Made by a program: the position numbers and the translations under genes. The notes beneath the pieces were generated by a model. It was not told the DNA's origin, did no database searches, and saw nothing but the letters and a program-made list of their open reading frames with translations. DNA of 64,000 nt. Origin: Chitinophagaceae bacterium (GTDB taxonomy: Bacteria > Bacteroidota > Bacteroidia > Chitinophagales > UBA10324). Positions 18,840 through 27,762 of the stretch are shown piece by piece. Positions within the stretch are counted from its first letter, which is position 1, and each line of letters opens with the position of its first letter. The stretch is from NCBI GenBank assembly GCA_016717285.1, contig JADKFU010000004.1, positions 868,001 through 932,000 on the forward strand. The letters are read 5' to 3'.

Positions 18840-19988
18840 TCATCTCTTGCGATATTGCATTTCATTTTTGTACAGCAATTCCAATTTATCAACGTATTGC
18901 CTGAGGTCATGTTTTTTAGAACTTTCAAAAGCCTGGTTTGAAAATTCAAAGTATGTGTTTTCATCTTTAACTATATCTGCTATTTTGTCTGCGAATATCG
19001 TAGCATCCTGACTGTTCACCATAAATCCATTGTATCCGTCTTCTATAATTTCACGATTTCCTCTGCCATCAAGACTGACCACCGGTAAGCCAACAGCAAG
19101 TGCTTCGGCTATTGCCAGTCCGAATGACTCATTAATTGCAGTATGAACATAAACATCTCCATCCTTCAAATGTGATTCTACATCTGTCACCATTCCATGT
19201 AAATGAACGGTGTTTTCTAAATGGCTGGCTTTGATTTGTTTTTCCAAATCACCGAAAAGAGGTCCGTCACCAAGGATATCAAGTCTTACCTGGAATCCTT
19301 TTCCCTGTAGTTTCATAACTACCAAAATAAGGAATGCCTGATTTTTATTCTCGTTCAGTGAACCCGTAGTTACGAGCTTGATTATATTCTTTGAAAAATA
19401 ATTTTTCTTCCTCGTGAATTTTAGCCTGTCAATTCCATTTGGTAATAAATGGATGCCCGAAGTATCCCACTTTAAAGTATTGACGAGATATCGGAAAGTA
19501 ACTTGCGAATTAGCGATGAACTGGTTGTGACAAAACCTGTATTGTTTTTTGATATGCCTGTTTATAATGATTCGAATGGCATGTTGCCGGCTTAACCACT
19601 TTCTAGGAGCAATCGATTCGTATTGCGTAGTAATACCGTGAATGTGTGAAAAGTACGCCACGTCTTCGTACAATGATTCCCTGCTGACCCAATCAGCATA
19701 AAAAAGATGAGAGTGAATGACCTCCGGTTTAAATTTTAACATCAAGGCATTCCAATCATTCAGGTCACTGACAATTTTCCACGGGAATTTCAGAAAGACT
19801 TTACTACTGCAAACAACAATATTTATTCCTTCACTAGCCTCCGCAAAATCATTCTGCACATCAAAAACAATAAGCAGGGTTTCAAAATCTATCCTGCTGT
19901 TTAATTCCCGGCAAATATCAAGTGTTAGTCTTTCAGCTCCACCGCGTTGCAAATTATAAATCACATGCGCCACCTTGATTTTTTGCAT
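18840..19988 (-). CDS. Glycosyltransferase family 4 protein
   Basis: GT4 enzyme of 382 residues. Visible are the N-terminal VAHVIYNLQRGGAERLTLDI, the donor site segment LVTTGSLNENKN, LDILGDGPLFGDLE and an EX7E motif in NESFGLAIAEALAVGLPVV followed by GNREIIEDGYNGFMV. The ATG at 19988 places the family-typical N-terminus correctly; a start five codons upstream would add unconserved residues. It is divergent from the GT2 gene. The sugar specificity is not visible. Confidence 0.88.
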   Translation of the reverse strand: MQKIKVAHVIYNLQRGGAERLTLDICRELNSRIDFETLLIVFDVQNDFAEASEGINIVVCSSKVFLKFPWKIVSDLNDWNALMLKFKPEVIHSHLFYADWVSRESLYEDVAYFSHIHGITTQYESIAPRKWLSRQHAIRIIINRHIKKQYRFCHNQFIANSQVTFRYLVNTLKWDTSGIHLLPNGIDRLKFTRKKNYFSKNIIKLVTTGSLNENKNQAFLILVVMKLQGKGFQVRLDILGDGPLFGDLEKQIKASHLENTVHLHGMVTDVESHLKDGDVYVHTAINESFGLAIAEALAVGLPVVSLDGRGNREIIEDGYNGFMVNSQDATIFADKIADIVKDENTYFEFSNQAFESSKKHDLRQYVDKLELLYKNEMQYRKR

Positions 19989-20073
19989 GCGACAAATTTG
20001 CACATTTTGCGAGAATGATTTTTATTACTTGTTATTATTACGTTGTTTAAACGGCTATTCCAATCTTTGACGT

Positions 20074-21204
20074 ATGATTAATGTCAGGTTTGAAACGAAT
20101 CCCTTTTTAAAAAGAGTTGCAATTGCGAATACTTACATCCGCTATGTGCTGCTGCGTCCATTTGTTTCATGGCTTGCTTATCATCTGTATTATAAATATC
20201 GAAGCAAAACGAAATTCAAAACAAATGAAGGAACCGCTTTAAAAAAAGGTATTGCATTTTGTCTGGTTGCAAGAGATGAAGGATACACCATTGAAGCATG
20301 CTTGAAAAGTATTGTGGGTTTTGCGGATCAGCTCATTGCCGTTGACAATGGTTCTACAGATGATACCTTTTTGAAAATGACTGAATTCAATGAACAGTAT
20401 GGTAACAGCATAGATATCGTTTTATTGAAACGGCCTGATTTAAATCTCAGTGAATGCCGTCAGTTATGTTTGAACTATGTAAACAGAATCTGGTTCTTCC
20501 GCGGAGACGGTGATTTCATTCTATTGTCAAAATTTAAAGAGCTCAAAAAAATAATTTTAAAATATACACGACCCGGAGCGGTGTCACTTAAGCTCATAGA
20601 GCTTTTTGGTGATGAACATCATTGCAACAGGTATGTGCAATTTATCAGGCCCGGCGAATATTACCTGCGATCCTTTGAACGTGATATTCAGTATGAGGAA
20701 TTTTTTGGTCGGATAGAACATGCCCGGATTCCAATTTATTACAGGTTACAAAAAAAAGATGCGGTCGGACTTATACACGCCAACTTTTGCAAGTCTAATA
20801 AAAGAATTTTTTATCGCACCTGTTACCTCGATTACCGGGAATATGCTAACCACCATGATGAACCAATGGATTTCGAAGCGTATGAAAAGAAATGGATTGC
20901 GCATGTTTTTAAATCAGAAAACCCGGAATTGATTGAATACCGCATGGCGAGGTTGATTGCTGTGATGTGTAAAAAGATGAGTTTAGAATATGAAGAAGAA
21001 ATAGAGAGAACGGGAATCGAAATTTTTCAGTCTCCTTATATAGTAATGTACAGAGAGGATCATCCTTTTATAAGAGTACGGAGAAATGAAGTATCCAAGT
21101 TCACCAATGAATATGTTTCGAGGTTTGAAAACCTTCAATGGGTTCCTGATGCAGATGAATTTTATTCAGATTCATTACGCATAGCATTTCTTGAAAAAAT
21201 TTGA
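20074..21204 (+). CDS. Glycosyltransferase family 2 protein
   Basis: GT-A-fold transferase of 376 residues. After a short basic N-terminus with a possible membrane-associated helix, the GT2 core begins KKGIAFCLVARDEGYTIE. The nucleotide-binding acidic motif IAVDNGSTDDT follows, and a DXD-like RGDGDFIL occurs near residue 147. The C-terminal part is family-variable. It is the only plus-strand gene between two minus-strand blocks. The donor sugar is unknown. Confidence 0.85.
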   Translation: MINVRFETNPFLKRVAIANTYIRYVLLRPFVSWLAYHLYYKYRSKTKFKTNEGTALKKGIAFCLVARDEGYTIEACLKSIVGFADQLIAVDNGSTDDTFLKMTEFNEQYGNSIDIVLLKRPDLNLSECRQLCLNYVNRIWFFRGDGDFILLSKFKELKKIILKYTRPGAVSLKLIELFGDEHHCNRYVQFIRPGEYYLRSFERDIQYEEFFGRIEHARIPIYYRLQKKDAVGLIHANFCKSNKRIFYRTCYLDYREYANHHDEPMDFEAYEKKWIAHVFKSENPELIEYRMARLIAVMCKKMSLEYEEEIERTGIEIFQSPYIVMYREDHPFIRVRRNEVSKFTNEYVSRFENLQWVPDADEFYSDSLRIAFLEKI

Positions 21205-21234
21205 AGTTAAGAGAAAGCAATGCATTGATGGAAA

Positions 21235-22245
21235 TTAAATTTTTCTAACGTATATCTTGAGAAGATACGCAATGTCTCTTATTGAATATCCTGCTCTCCT
21301 TCGAAATATTAAAAGTTTTGTCAGCTGCAGCAGGTAACGAACCGTATGTCTTTCTGATCTTAAGAAATCAAGTACGTAAGAATCAAAAACAGAATAAAAA
21401 AAAAGGTTGACTGGTCCGACATCCAGCTTATCCTTTGACAGATGATAAACCCGTTTGGCAGCAGCCTGATTTTTACGAATAAGGTTGTCAATCTCTTTCC
21501 GTTTCCCAAGAAAATGGGAAGTGCTTTGAATATAGTACAGCGGCAATGTAAATACACCGTCTTTTTTAAAGAAATCTGTATTGCTGCTACTGATCTTATC
21601 CTGCAGCCGGTAAATGGTTAATGCTTCCGGTAACCACTTGAACTTAAATTGCCAGGATAATTTTAATAGCATATCAAGATCTTCAAACACAATCTGTTCA
21701 TTAAAATTACCTGCTTCATTAATGCACAATGTTCGGTAGATTGCTGAAGGAGGAATAACCATGCTGCCATTCTTTAATATTTCAGTAAATACGCATCCTT
21801 CCAGCACACGGTTTCTGCGTTTGAAATTATATTTAGTAATCACGTCGTTTTCGTCGCAGAAATCAACGGGAGTATGAATCAATGCATAGTCCGATGACAA
21901 ATTTTCAAATGTCGCTACCAACATTTCAAGCCTGTTAACTTTCCAGAGATCATCACCCAATGAAGTAAAATACTTGCCCTTTGCATGTTGCAGTGACTCA
22001 TTCAGACTTTTGCAGATGCCCTGATTTTGATCGTGTTTAATAAACAGGCAATTAAAATTATTCTGTCGGATCCATTTAGCAACTACTTGAGCCGAATCAT
22101 CCGAAGAACCATCATCAATCACAATATTCTGAATAAATTTTTCCGGGTATGATTGTTGCTGAACAGATCTTAACGCTTCGATAACCCAGTTTCCCGAATT
22201 ATAAATAAGCGTGCAAACAGTAACAATAGGTAATTGATCAGGCAT
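21235..22245 (-). CDS. Glycosyltransferase family 2 protein
   Basis: GT-A-fold transferase of 336 residues with PIVTVCTLIYNSGNWVIEAL at the start, the nucleotide-binding IDDGSSDDSA motif and a DXD-like SLGDDLWKV near residue 98. FEDLDMLLKLSWQ near residue 180 is the usual acidic segment before the catalytic base. I chose the ATG at 22245, an 8 bp overlap with the upstream aminotransferase; the longer reading would use GTG. It closes the eight-gene run that begins with the ABC permease. Confidence 0.86.
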   Translation of the reverse strand: MPDQLPIVTVCTLIYNSGNWVIEALRSVQQQSYPEKFIQNIVIDDGSSDDSAQVVAKWIRQNNFNCLFIKHDQNQGICKSLNESLQHAKGKYFTSLGDDLWKVNRLEMLVATFENLSSDYALIHTPVDFCDENDVITKYNFKRRNRVLEGCVFTEILKNGSMVIPPSAIYRTLCINEAGNFNEQIVFEDLDMLLKLSWQFKFKWLPEALTIYRLQDKISSSNTDFFKKDGVFTLPLYYIQSTSHFLGKRKEIDNLIRKNQAAAKRVYHLSKDKLDVGPVNLFFYSVFDSYVLDFLRSERHTVRYLLQLTKLLIFRRRAGYSIRDIAYLLKIYVRKI

Positions 22246-23344
22246 CAAAAAATTGGTGGATACTATCACAAATATAAGTTATTGCATCAACGCTTAAACC
22301 GGGATAGAGAGGCAAACTAAGGCACGTATCAGCAATTTTTTCACTGATAGGAAAGTCGCCTTTTTGATAACCAAGATGTGCATATGCTTTTTGGAGATGA
22401 GGTGGAATAGGATAATGTACCAGTGTTTCAATATTCTTTTCGAGAAGGAATTTTTGTAAAGCATCCCGTCTTTCAGTACGGATCACAAAAAGGTGAAAAA
22501 CGCTACTGGCTTTGGGATGAACGTGTGGTAAAATTATATTAGGTTGTTGTTTAAGTTGCTGTTGATACAATCTTGCGATGTCATTTCTTTTAGCATTATC
22601 AGCACTAAGATATTGCAACCGCACCCGTAATATAGCCGCTTGCAATTCGTCCATCCTGTTGTTATAGCCAATAATCAAATTGGTATATTTTTTTTCAGAT
22701 CCATAATTGCGCAAGAGCTTAATCCTGTTTGCCAGCCTTTCTGAATTCGTGGTAATGGCGCCTGCATCACCTAACGCTCCAAGATTTTTGGTTGGATAAA
22801 AACTTGTGGCATTCACTTCTCCAAATGAACCTGTCATTCGCCCATTGAAAAGTGCGCCGTGTGCCTGGGCATTGTCTTCAATAATAAATAGATTATGTTT
22901 TTGGGCAATTGAAATTATTTCATCCATTGCACAGGCCTGGCCATACAAATGAACAGGCATAATCGCTCTTGTTCTGGAAGTTATTTTTTCTTCGATCTTG
23001 AGAGGATCAATGTTATAAGTTAATATATCCGGTTCTACCAACACCGGTTTTGCTTTAACATGCGATACTGCTAATAATGTAGCAATGTAGGTGTTGGAAG
23101 GAACGATTACTTCAGCTCCTTCGCCAATTTCAAGCGCAAGCAAACATAAATGCAATGCATCGAGCCCGTTACTCACACCAATGCAATGTTCAACTCCGCC
23201 AAAATCCGCATATTCCTTTTCAAAATTTTTGACACACTCGCCAAGGATATACCAACCACTTTCCAGTGTGGCCTGCATTGCGGCCTGAAGCTCCGCATTC
23301 ATTGGCCGCAGCGACAATTGAAGGTTTTGAAATGGGATCTGCAT
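22238..23344 (-). CDS. DegT/DnrJ/EryC1-family sugar aminotransferase (FdtB-like)
   Basis: PLP enzyme of 368 residues that aminates a keto-sugar nucleotide. The Schiff-base lysine is K186 in SFYPTKNLGALGDAG. VPSNTYIATLLA and IIEDNAQAHGA are the other family motifs. The FdtA-like ketoisomerase encoded 1.7 kb upstream in the same run suggests the substrate is dTDP-3-keto-6-deoxyhexose, giving dTDP-3-amino-3,6-dideoxyhexose (Fuc3N or Qui3N type). RmlA and RmlB, needed for the precursor, are not in the window. The class is certain; the exact sugar is inferred. Confidence 0.9.
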   Translation of the reverse strand: MQIPFQNLQLSLRPMNAELQAAMQATLESGWYILGECVKNFEKEYADFGGVEHCIGVSNGLDALHLCLLALEIGEGAEVIVPSNTYIATLLAVSHVKAKPVLVEPDILTYNIDPLKIEEKITSRTRAIMPVHLYGQACAMDEIISIAQKHNLFIIEDNAQAHGALFNGRMTGSFGEVNATSFYPTKNLGALGDAGAITTNSERLANRIKLLRNYGSEKKYTNLIIGYNNRMDELQAAILRVRLQYLSADNAKRNDIARLYQQQLKQQPNIILPHVHPKASSVFHLFVIRTERRDALQKFLLEKNIETLVHYPIPPHLQKAYAHLGYQKGDFPISEKIADTCLSLPLYPGLSVDAITYICDSIHQFFDA

Positions 23345-23399
23345 TATGTCATTGCAAGTTCAAATGCTTATTAACTATTGTTTCAGCACCTGATCCTCA

Positions 23400-24149
23400 C
23401 TATTGATGTTTAACATTAACGAATATTTCTGATCCATGCTGAGGAAATTGCTCACTTAAGGCAAACAATCCATCCAGTATTTTTCTATCAATTATTTTAT
23501 GCATGAGCATTTGCTGCATTTGTGAATGTGTAAAAGGTTTAATGAAAAAAGAACCACTATCAAGGATGGTAAAACCATTATTGACTACCAATTCTGCAAG
23601 ACGTTCCATATCAAAAGTGTGGTGCTGCTGCAATTGCTTTTGAGAATCGGAGGGTGTAAAAACGGATGGAATAATTCCTGAAGCAACTGCAAGCATCCTG
23701 TGGAATGACCATGCATTTGGAACATTGATATGAAGTGTGGTATTTGGAGAACACAGACGTCCTACAACTTCCAAAATCTTATCAGGAAATTCCACTTCAT
23801 GCAACAAACCACTTACAATAATCAGGTCGAAAGTTGTGTGTGCAAGATTTGCATATTCTTCAATGTTACTGTTATAGAGGAAAACTTTCTGTTGAATTTC
23901 TGCAGGCAGTTTCTCTTTGAGCTTTTCCGCTTCCTGAAAAAAGCCTGATGTTGGTTCTACAACACAAAACTGATTGAACACGTCAACATCTGTAAACAGC
24001 GGCTCAGCACCTGAACCAACTTCGAGAATGGATTTAGGAGCCAATGATTTTATAATCTCCAATACCTTCTTTCTGCGATAGAATGCCTGCACCGTTTCAA
24101 ATTCATGAGCCTGGTAAGAATTAAAATATTGATCAAGGTCGCGGTTCAT
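23400..24149 (-). CDS. SAM-dependent methyltransferase
   Basis: Class I methyltransferase of 249 residues with motif I SILEVGSGAEPLF near residue 45, IIVSGLLHEVEFPDK and TTLHINVPNAWSFHRML. The ATG at 24149 lies one base after the stop of the FemAB-like gene; a longer reading uses a poorer start overlapping that gene. It belongs to the exporter-headed run. Its late position beside sugar-modification genes suggests methylation of a sugar or the glycan end; the substrate is unknown. Confidence 0.85.
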   Translation of the reverse strand: MNRDLDQYFNSYQAHEFETVQAFYRRKKVLEIIKSLAPKSILEVGSGAEPLFTDVDVFNQFCVVEPTSGFFQEAEKLKEKLPAEIQQKVFLYNSNIEEYANLAHTTFDLIIVSGLLHEVEFPDKILEVVGRLCSPNTTLHINVPNAWSFHRMLAVASGIIPSVFTPSDSQKQLQQHHTFDMERLAELVVNNGFTILDSGSFFIKPFTHSQMQQMLMHKIIDRKILDGLFALSEQFPQHGSEIFVNVKHQ

Positions 24150-24150
24150 T

Positions 24151-25086
24151 TCACAGGTTGAGGGTGTAAAAATCATGTGCGATAGCACGACCACCGCATC
24201 TCTCTTTGAATGCCATTAATCCATCGTTTAACTGAATGCCTTCCTTTTCTGCACAATTGCCGAGATCCAGGTAATACTTGTTTTGATAAGCCTCATGTAT
24301 CAGGTAATCTATCACTAAATCAATCGCACCTTTTTGTTCACCTTCCTCATTGGCAGCAATATATTGCGCATGTGCAACCTGATCTGTTTCATAAATGAGT
24401 ATTCCGCCAAGCATCGTTTCATTTAGAAATGCTCCGTATAGTTTTATGTTATCAGGAAAAATACCAGCCAGTTGAATGACCTCATCGGCTGTATGAACGG
24501 GACTTCTGTTGAATTTTTTATTGGTCAGTGTTTTAACAATGTTCATATAACCCGCATAATCTTTTGTTGCTTGAACATACAGCTTATTTCTTTTTGCGCG
24601 TTGCACTTCCTGTTCTCTGTTTCTTAAAGAATTATTCAGCTCAGAGATGCACAATGTCGCCATCACATCTCTTCGTGCAAGCTTAAATCCGCACTTAAAC
24701 AAACAGTGCAGGTCTTCTTCAGCAGGATAGCGATGATAGATGTGCGGGATTGTTTTGTAAACAATTTCATCAATACCGGCCTTTCGCGCGTATTCCAGAA
24801 ACGCATCAAAACAACGATCCATTTTCACTTGTTTCATGCCATTTCCACTGAGAAAACCGCCGTACGTAAGCCCCTGGTGAGAAATAAAATTATTTCCTGC
24901 TTTGTTAATCGCAATCACAGAAATGATTTTGTTCTTTTCCAGAAAAATTAAAGAATGATCTTCAAAACGGTCAGCGTGATATTCCATGTAATTACGATTG
25001 AATAAAAAGGTGGCGTTTTTACTTGCTTCAATAAAGCTGTTCCACACTTCTTTCATGCTGCTGTCATATCGACGTATTTCGATCAT
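24151..25086 (-). CDS. FemAB/GNAT-like acyltransferase
   Basis: Protein of 311 residues with a GNAT-like architecture of the FemAB group. VWNSFIEASKNATFLFNRNY opens the first lobe. LRNREQEVQRAKRNKLYV and the later GAIDLVIDYLIHEAYQ and YLDLGNCAEKEG belong to the second. It starts with a 4 bp ATGA overlap on the ketoisomerase gene and is followed by the methyltransferase and DegT aminotransferase. That position makes it a candidate N-acyltransferase for the 3-amino sugar, in place of the usual FdtC-type enzyme. This is inference from order only. Confidence 0.78.
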   Translation of the reverse strand: MIEIRRYDSSMKEVWNSFIEASKNATFLFNRNYMEYHADRFEDHSLIFLEKNKIISVIAINKAGNNFISHQGLTYGGFLSGNGMKQVKMDRCFDAFLEYARKAGIDEIVYKTIPHIYHRYPAEEDLHCLFKCGFKLARRDVMATLCISELNNSLRNREQEVQRAKRNKLYVQATKDYAGYMNIVKTLTNKKFNRSPVHTADEVIQLAGIFPDNIKLYGAFLNETMLGGILIYETDQVAHAQYIAANEEGEQKGAIDLVIDYLIHEAYQNKYYLDLGNCAEKEGIQLNDGLMAFKERCGGRAIAHDFYTLNL

Positions 25087-25496
25087 TCAACCTTTTTTTT
25101 AATTAGCAATTGGAATTGATCATATTCACGGATATAATCCTCTTCAAGATACAACTCGGAACAAAGTGCCATCTGTATGGCATTGTGAGAATATTGCAGA
25201 ATAGTCCAGGTAAGTGGTGGAATATATAGTCCGACATTGGGATTGTCCAGCGTAAATTTAACTGTATGTCCCTCCACGGTTTCTGTAGTAACATTGATAA
25301 TGCCTGCAGCAGCAATTAAGACCTGAATATTTTCATAATGCGCGTGTTTTCCTCTTATCACACTTTCAGGAGTGTGGTAAGTCCAAAAAAGTCTCTTAAC
25401 AGGAAAGGAAAGGAATTTCTCAAACTCAAAAACTGAAATGTATCCCTGCTCCAACTGACCAATTTTTTTAAAAGAAATAAGATGTGGCTGATCCAT
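25083..25496 (-). CDS. FdtA/QdtA-like dTDP-4-keto-6-deoxyglucose 3,4-ketoisomerase
   Basis: Small cupin of 137 residues, the usual length for the WxcM-like FdtA/QdtA family. Such enzymes move the keto group of dTDP-4-keto-6-deoxyglucose from C4 to C3 before transamination. The conserved segments KRLFWTYHTPESVIRGKHAH and the following YENIQVLI are present, with VGLYIPPLTW later. The ATG at 25496 is one base past the sulfotransferase stop. Its product should feed the DegT aminotransferase in the same run. Whether the product is the galacto (FdtA) or gluco (QdtA) epimer cannot be told. Confidence 0.9.
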   Translation of the reverse strand: MDQPHLISFKKIGQLEQGYISVFEFEKFLSFPVKRLFWTYHTPESVIRGKHAHYENIQVLIAAAGIINVTTETVEGHTVKFTLDNPNVGLYIPPLTWTILQYSHNAIQMALCSELYLEEDYIREYDQFQLLIKKKVE

Positions 25497-25497
25497 A

Positions 25498-26382
25498 TTA
25501 ATTAAAGTCCTCCCAGATTGAGAAATCAAGGTCAGTAATTTTTTTTAAAAGGAAGAAATCTTCACTAAGTAAAGAGTGTAACCATTGCCGTTCTTCGTTA
25601 GATGCATAGTAAGTCGGCGCAGGTACTTTAATTTTTTTTGTTGTTGAAAAAGGCAAAACCCGGGAAGCGGTAATTTTTTTCCTTAATCTTTCCGGAAGTA
25701 ATCTTTTGCCAATGGAAGTAATTCTGCGGGGTTGTTCGGTGTAAAAAAATTCTTTTGTCTTGTTTTCACTAACTGGAATAATGGCATCCAAGGCCGGAAC
25801 GTTTAAAAAACTGAAACAGTTGTTCAGCGCCACCAATGGATTTTCATCCAGATTTTCCGTGAGCATTACATAGCAATTGTCTTTTCCGAAAACATCAAAA
25901 TATTTTTGCAGCCATTTCCCATAACTGCTAAACTCAAGGTAATTTTTGTAGAAGTAATTCTTAATAGCATGATCAGCATCAAATGGATGTCCAATATCTG
26001 CGGTAACTTCTTCTTTGAATGGTTTCAAACGTTCACCTATTGTGCGTATCCAGTTATAATGTGATTGAATTCTGTCGATTGGATTTCTTAACAGGAAGAT
26101 AAATTTCGGACGATGAATGTTTGTGTGAATTCTTTCGATGGCATTTTCAGATATGAAATAGGTGGTGCTTGATTCACCAAGATATTTGAAAGTGAAATTT
26201 TCAGTATTGTATCCATTCAGGTAATGATCCCAACCTTTATTGAATTGCTGATCCTTCGAGAAAAAGTGTGGCTCTTTAACCTCCATCATTTTTATTGCTG
26301 GATGCTGGTTGAGATACCATTGGAGCGATGTGGTTCCTGATTTCCCTGCACCGGGAATAAAAAGGTTTGGAAACTCATGCAT
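25498..26382 (-). CDS. Sulfotransferase family protein
   Basis: PAPS-dependent sulfotransferase of 294 residues. The 5'-phosphosulfate loop FIPGAGKSGTTSLQWYL is at about residues 8-24 and the 3'-phosphate motif FLLRNPIDRIQSHY near residue 96. The start overlaps wzt by 8 bp, so the two are translationally coupled. That makes it a candidate for placing sulfate on the exported glycan, possibly at its growing end. PAPS-forming genes are not in the window. Confidence 0.9.
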   Translation of the reverse strand: MHEFPNLFIPGAGKSGTTSLQWYLNQHPAIKMMEVKEPHFFSKDQQFNKGWDHYLNGYNTENFTFKYLGESSTTYFISENAIERIHTNIHRPKFIFLLRNPIDRIQSHYNWIRTIGERLKPFKEEVTADIGHPFDADHAIKNYFYKNYLEFSSYGKWLQKYFDVFGKDNCYVMLTENLDENPLVALNNCFSFLNVPALDAIIPVSENKTKEFFYTEQPRRITSIGKRLLPERLRKKITASRVLPFSTTKKIKVPAPTYYASNEERQWLHSLLSEDFFLLKKITDLDFSIWEDFN

Positions 26383-27637
26383 CCCGGACTTCTATTTTGA
26401 AATCACAAAAGAATTTATCACGTCCCGCAGTTTGTATCATGTTTGAATTAAAATAATCACCTTCTTCTACCACAAGGTTGAATGCGTTCTCTAAGGAATC
26501 GATCATCCCTGAGCCGCCATCTGCTTCATACAAAAATAAATCACAGGAATAGTCATCAGGAGCAAGCTGGCAGCGTTCGATGGTCCAGATAACTTCGGCA
26601 TCGTTGTTCAGATTTATTTTACGGTCGTACAATCCGGATGCAAGACTTAGCAACCGGTTTCCGGCACTGTCCTTTAGCGATAAAGTAATATATGCGTTCA
26701 GGGAATATTTACTCTTTTTTTTCAGATACACATGAAAATTAACAGTGGAACCTGTGGTAATAGTATTCACTTTATTTTCATCGCTATCCGAGATGTGATA
26801 ATCAGAAAACTGGTAGGAAAGGCTGCCTGATCTGTTCGTCCGATTGTGCAACATCAAATGTCCATTAATGTTCTTCATGGTGCGATGATAAAATTGAATG
26901 CCTTCCATCGAGTTACCATCAAAAACGGTTTTTCCATGTTCAAGTATCATGGTTCGGTTGCAGAGCCTGGCAATAGCGCCCATATTGTGACTCACAAATA
27001 ACACCGTCCTTCCATCCTGTTCACTCACATCTTTCATTTTACCGAGGCACTTTTTCTGAAACTCCGCATCACCCACTGCCAGCACTTCATCAATAATCAG
27101 TATTTCGGGTTCAAGATGTGCTGCCACTGCAAACGCCAGTCTCACGTACATGCCACTACTGTAACGCTTCACCGGTGTATCTATAAATTTTTCAATACCG
27201 GAGAATGCTACGATCTCGTCAAACTTACTCCTGATTTCCACCCGTTTCATACCGAGAATGGCGCCATTCATGAAAATATTTTCGCGTCCGCTGAGTTCGG
27301 GATGAAATCCTGTTCCTACTTCCAGCAAAGATGACACACGGCCATTGATTTCAACTTTTCCTTTAGTAGGCGGCGTAATGCGCGACAGAATTTTCAGCAA
27401 CGTACTTTTCCCCGCACCATTTTTCCCGATGATACCTATTACCTCTCCGGGGTACACTTCAAATGAAACATCATCCAGCGCCCAAAAATTTGTTGCTTCT
27501 GCGTCAGCGTTATTATTTCTTCTGAATAATCCGCCAATTTTTCCGCTCACTGTTTCACGAAAACTCCCGCTGCGTTTGCGTCCTAGCTGGTAGAGCTTTG
27601 ACAGGTGTTTGACGGTAATGGCGGGTTGGAGGGACAA
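26375..27637 (-). CDS. wzt: Wzt: polysaccharide ABC transporter ATP-binding protein
   Basis: ATPase subunit of 420 residues. The N-terminal ABC domain has Walker A GKNGAGKST (71-79), the signature YSSGM (159-163) and Walker B ILIIDE (179-184), with the HPELSGREN segment typical of O-antigen exporters. Residues from about 260 to 420 form an extra beta-rich domain as in Wzt proteins that recognise a modified non-reducing end of the glycan. The only in-frame start is TTG, directly after a degenerate TTAGT-rich repeat; no in-frame ATG precedes it before a stop. It pairs with the Wzm gene upstream. Confidence 0.93.
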   Translation of the reverse strand: MSLQPAITVKHLSKLYQLGRKRSGSFRETVSGKIGGLFRRNNNADAEATNFWALDDVSFEVYPGEVIGIIGKNGAGKSTLLKILSRITPPTKGKVEINGRVSSLLEVGTGFHPELSGRENIFMNGAILGMKRVEIRSKFDEIVAFSGIEKFIDTPVKRYSSGMYVRLAFAVAAHLEPEILIIDEVLAVGDAEFQKKCLGKMKDVSEQDGRTVLFVSHNMGAIARLCNRTMILEHGKTVFDGNSMEGIQFYHRTMKNINGHLMLHNRTNRSGSLSYQFSDYHISDSDENKVNTITTGSTVNFHVYLKKKSKYSLNAYITLSLKDSAGNRLLSLASGLYDRKINLNNDAEVIWTIERCQLAPDDYSCDLFLYEADGGSGMIDSLENAFNLVVEEGDYFNSNMIQTAGRDKFFCDFKIEVRDA

Positions 27638-27639
27638 GA

Positions 27640-27705
27640 GTAGTGAGTAGTTAGTTCGTCGTTAGTTAGTCGTTAAGTTATTGGTCATTAGTCATTCGAT
27701 ATTGG
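27640..27705. repeat. Degenerate TTAGT/TCATTAG short repeat
   Basis: The gap between wzm and wzt is filled with imperfect copies of TTAGT- and GTCATTAG-like units, including GTTAGTTAGTCGTTA and GGTCATTAGTCATT. Similar degenerate short repeats occur at 31391-31432, 31505-31560 and 62685-62724. I cannot see a protein-coding role. Confidence 0.5.
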
Positions 27706-27762
27706 TTTGTTGCAGCCTAATCATCGGCACATCCATTTCATTGGCACATCAACACATCTCCT

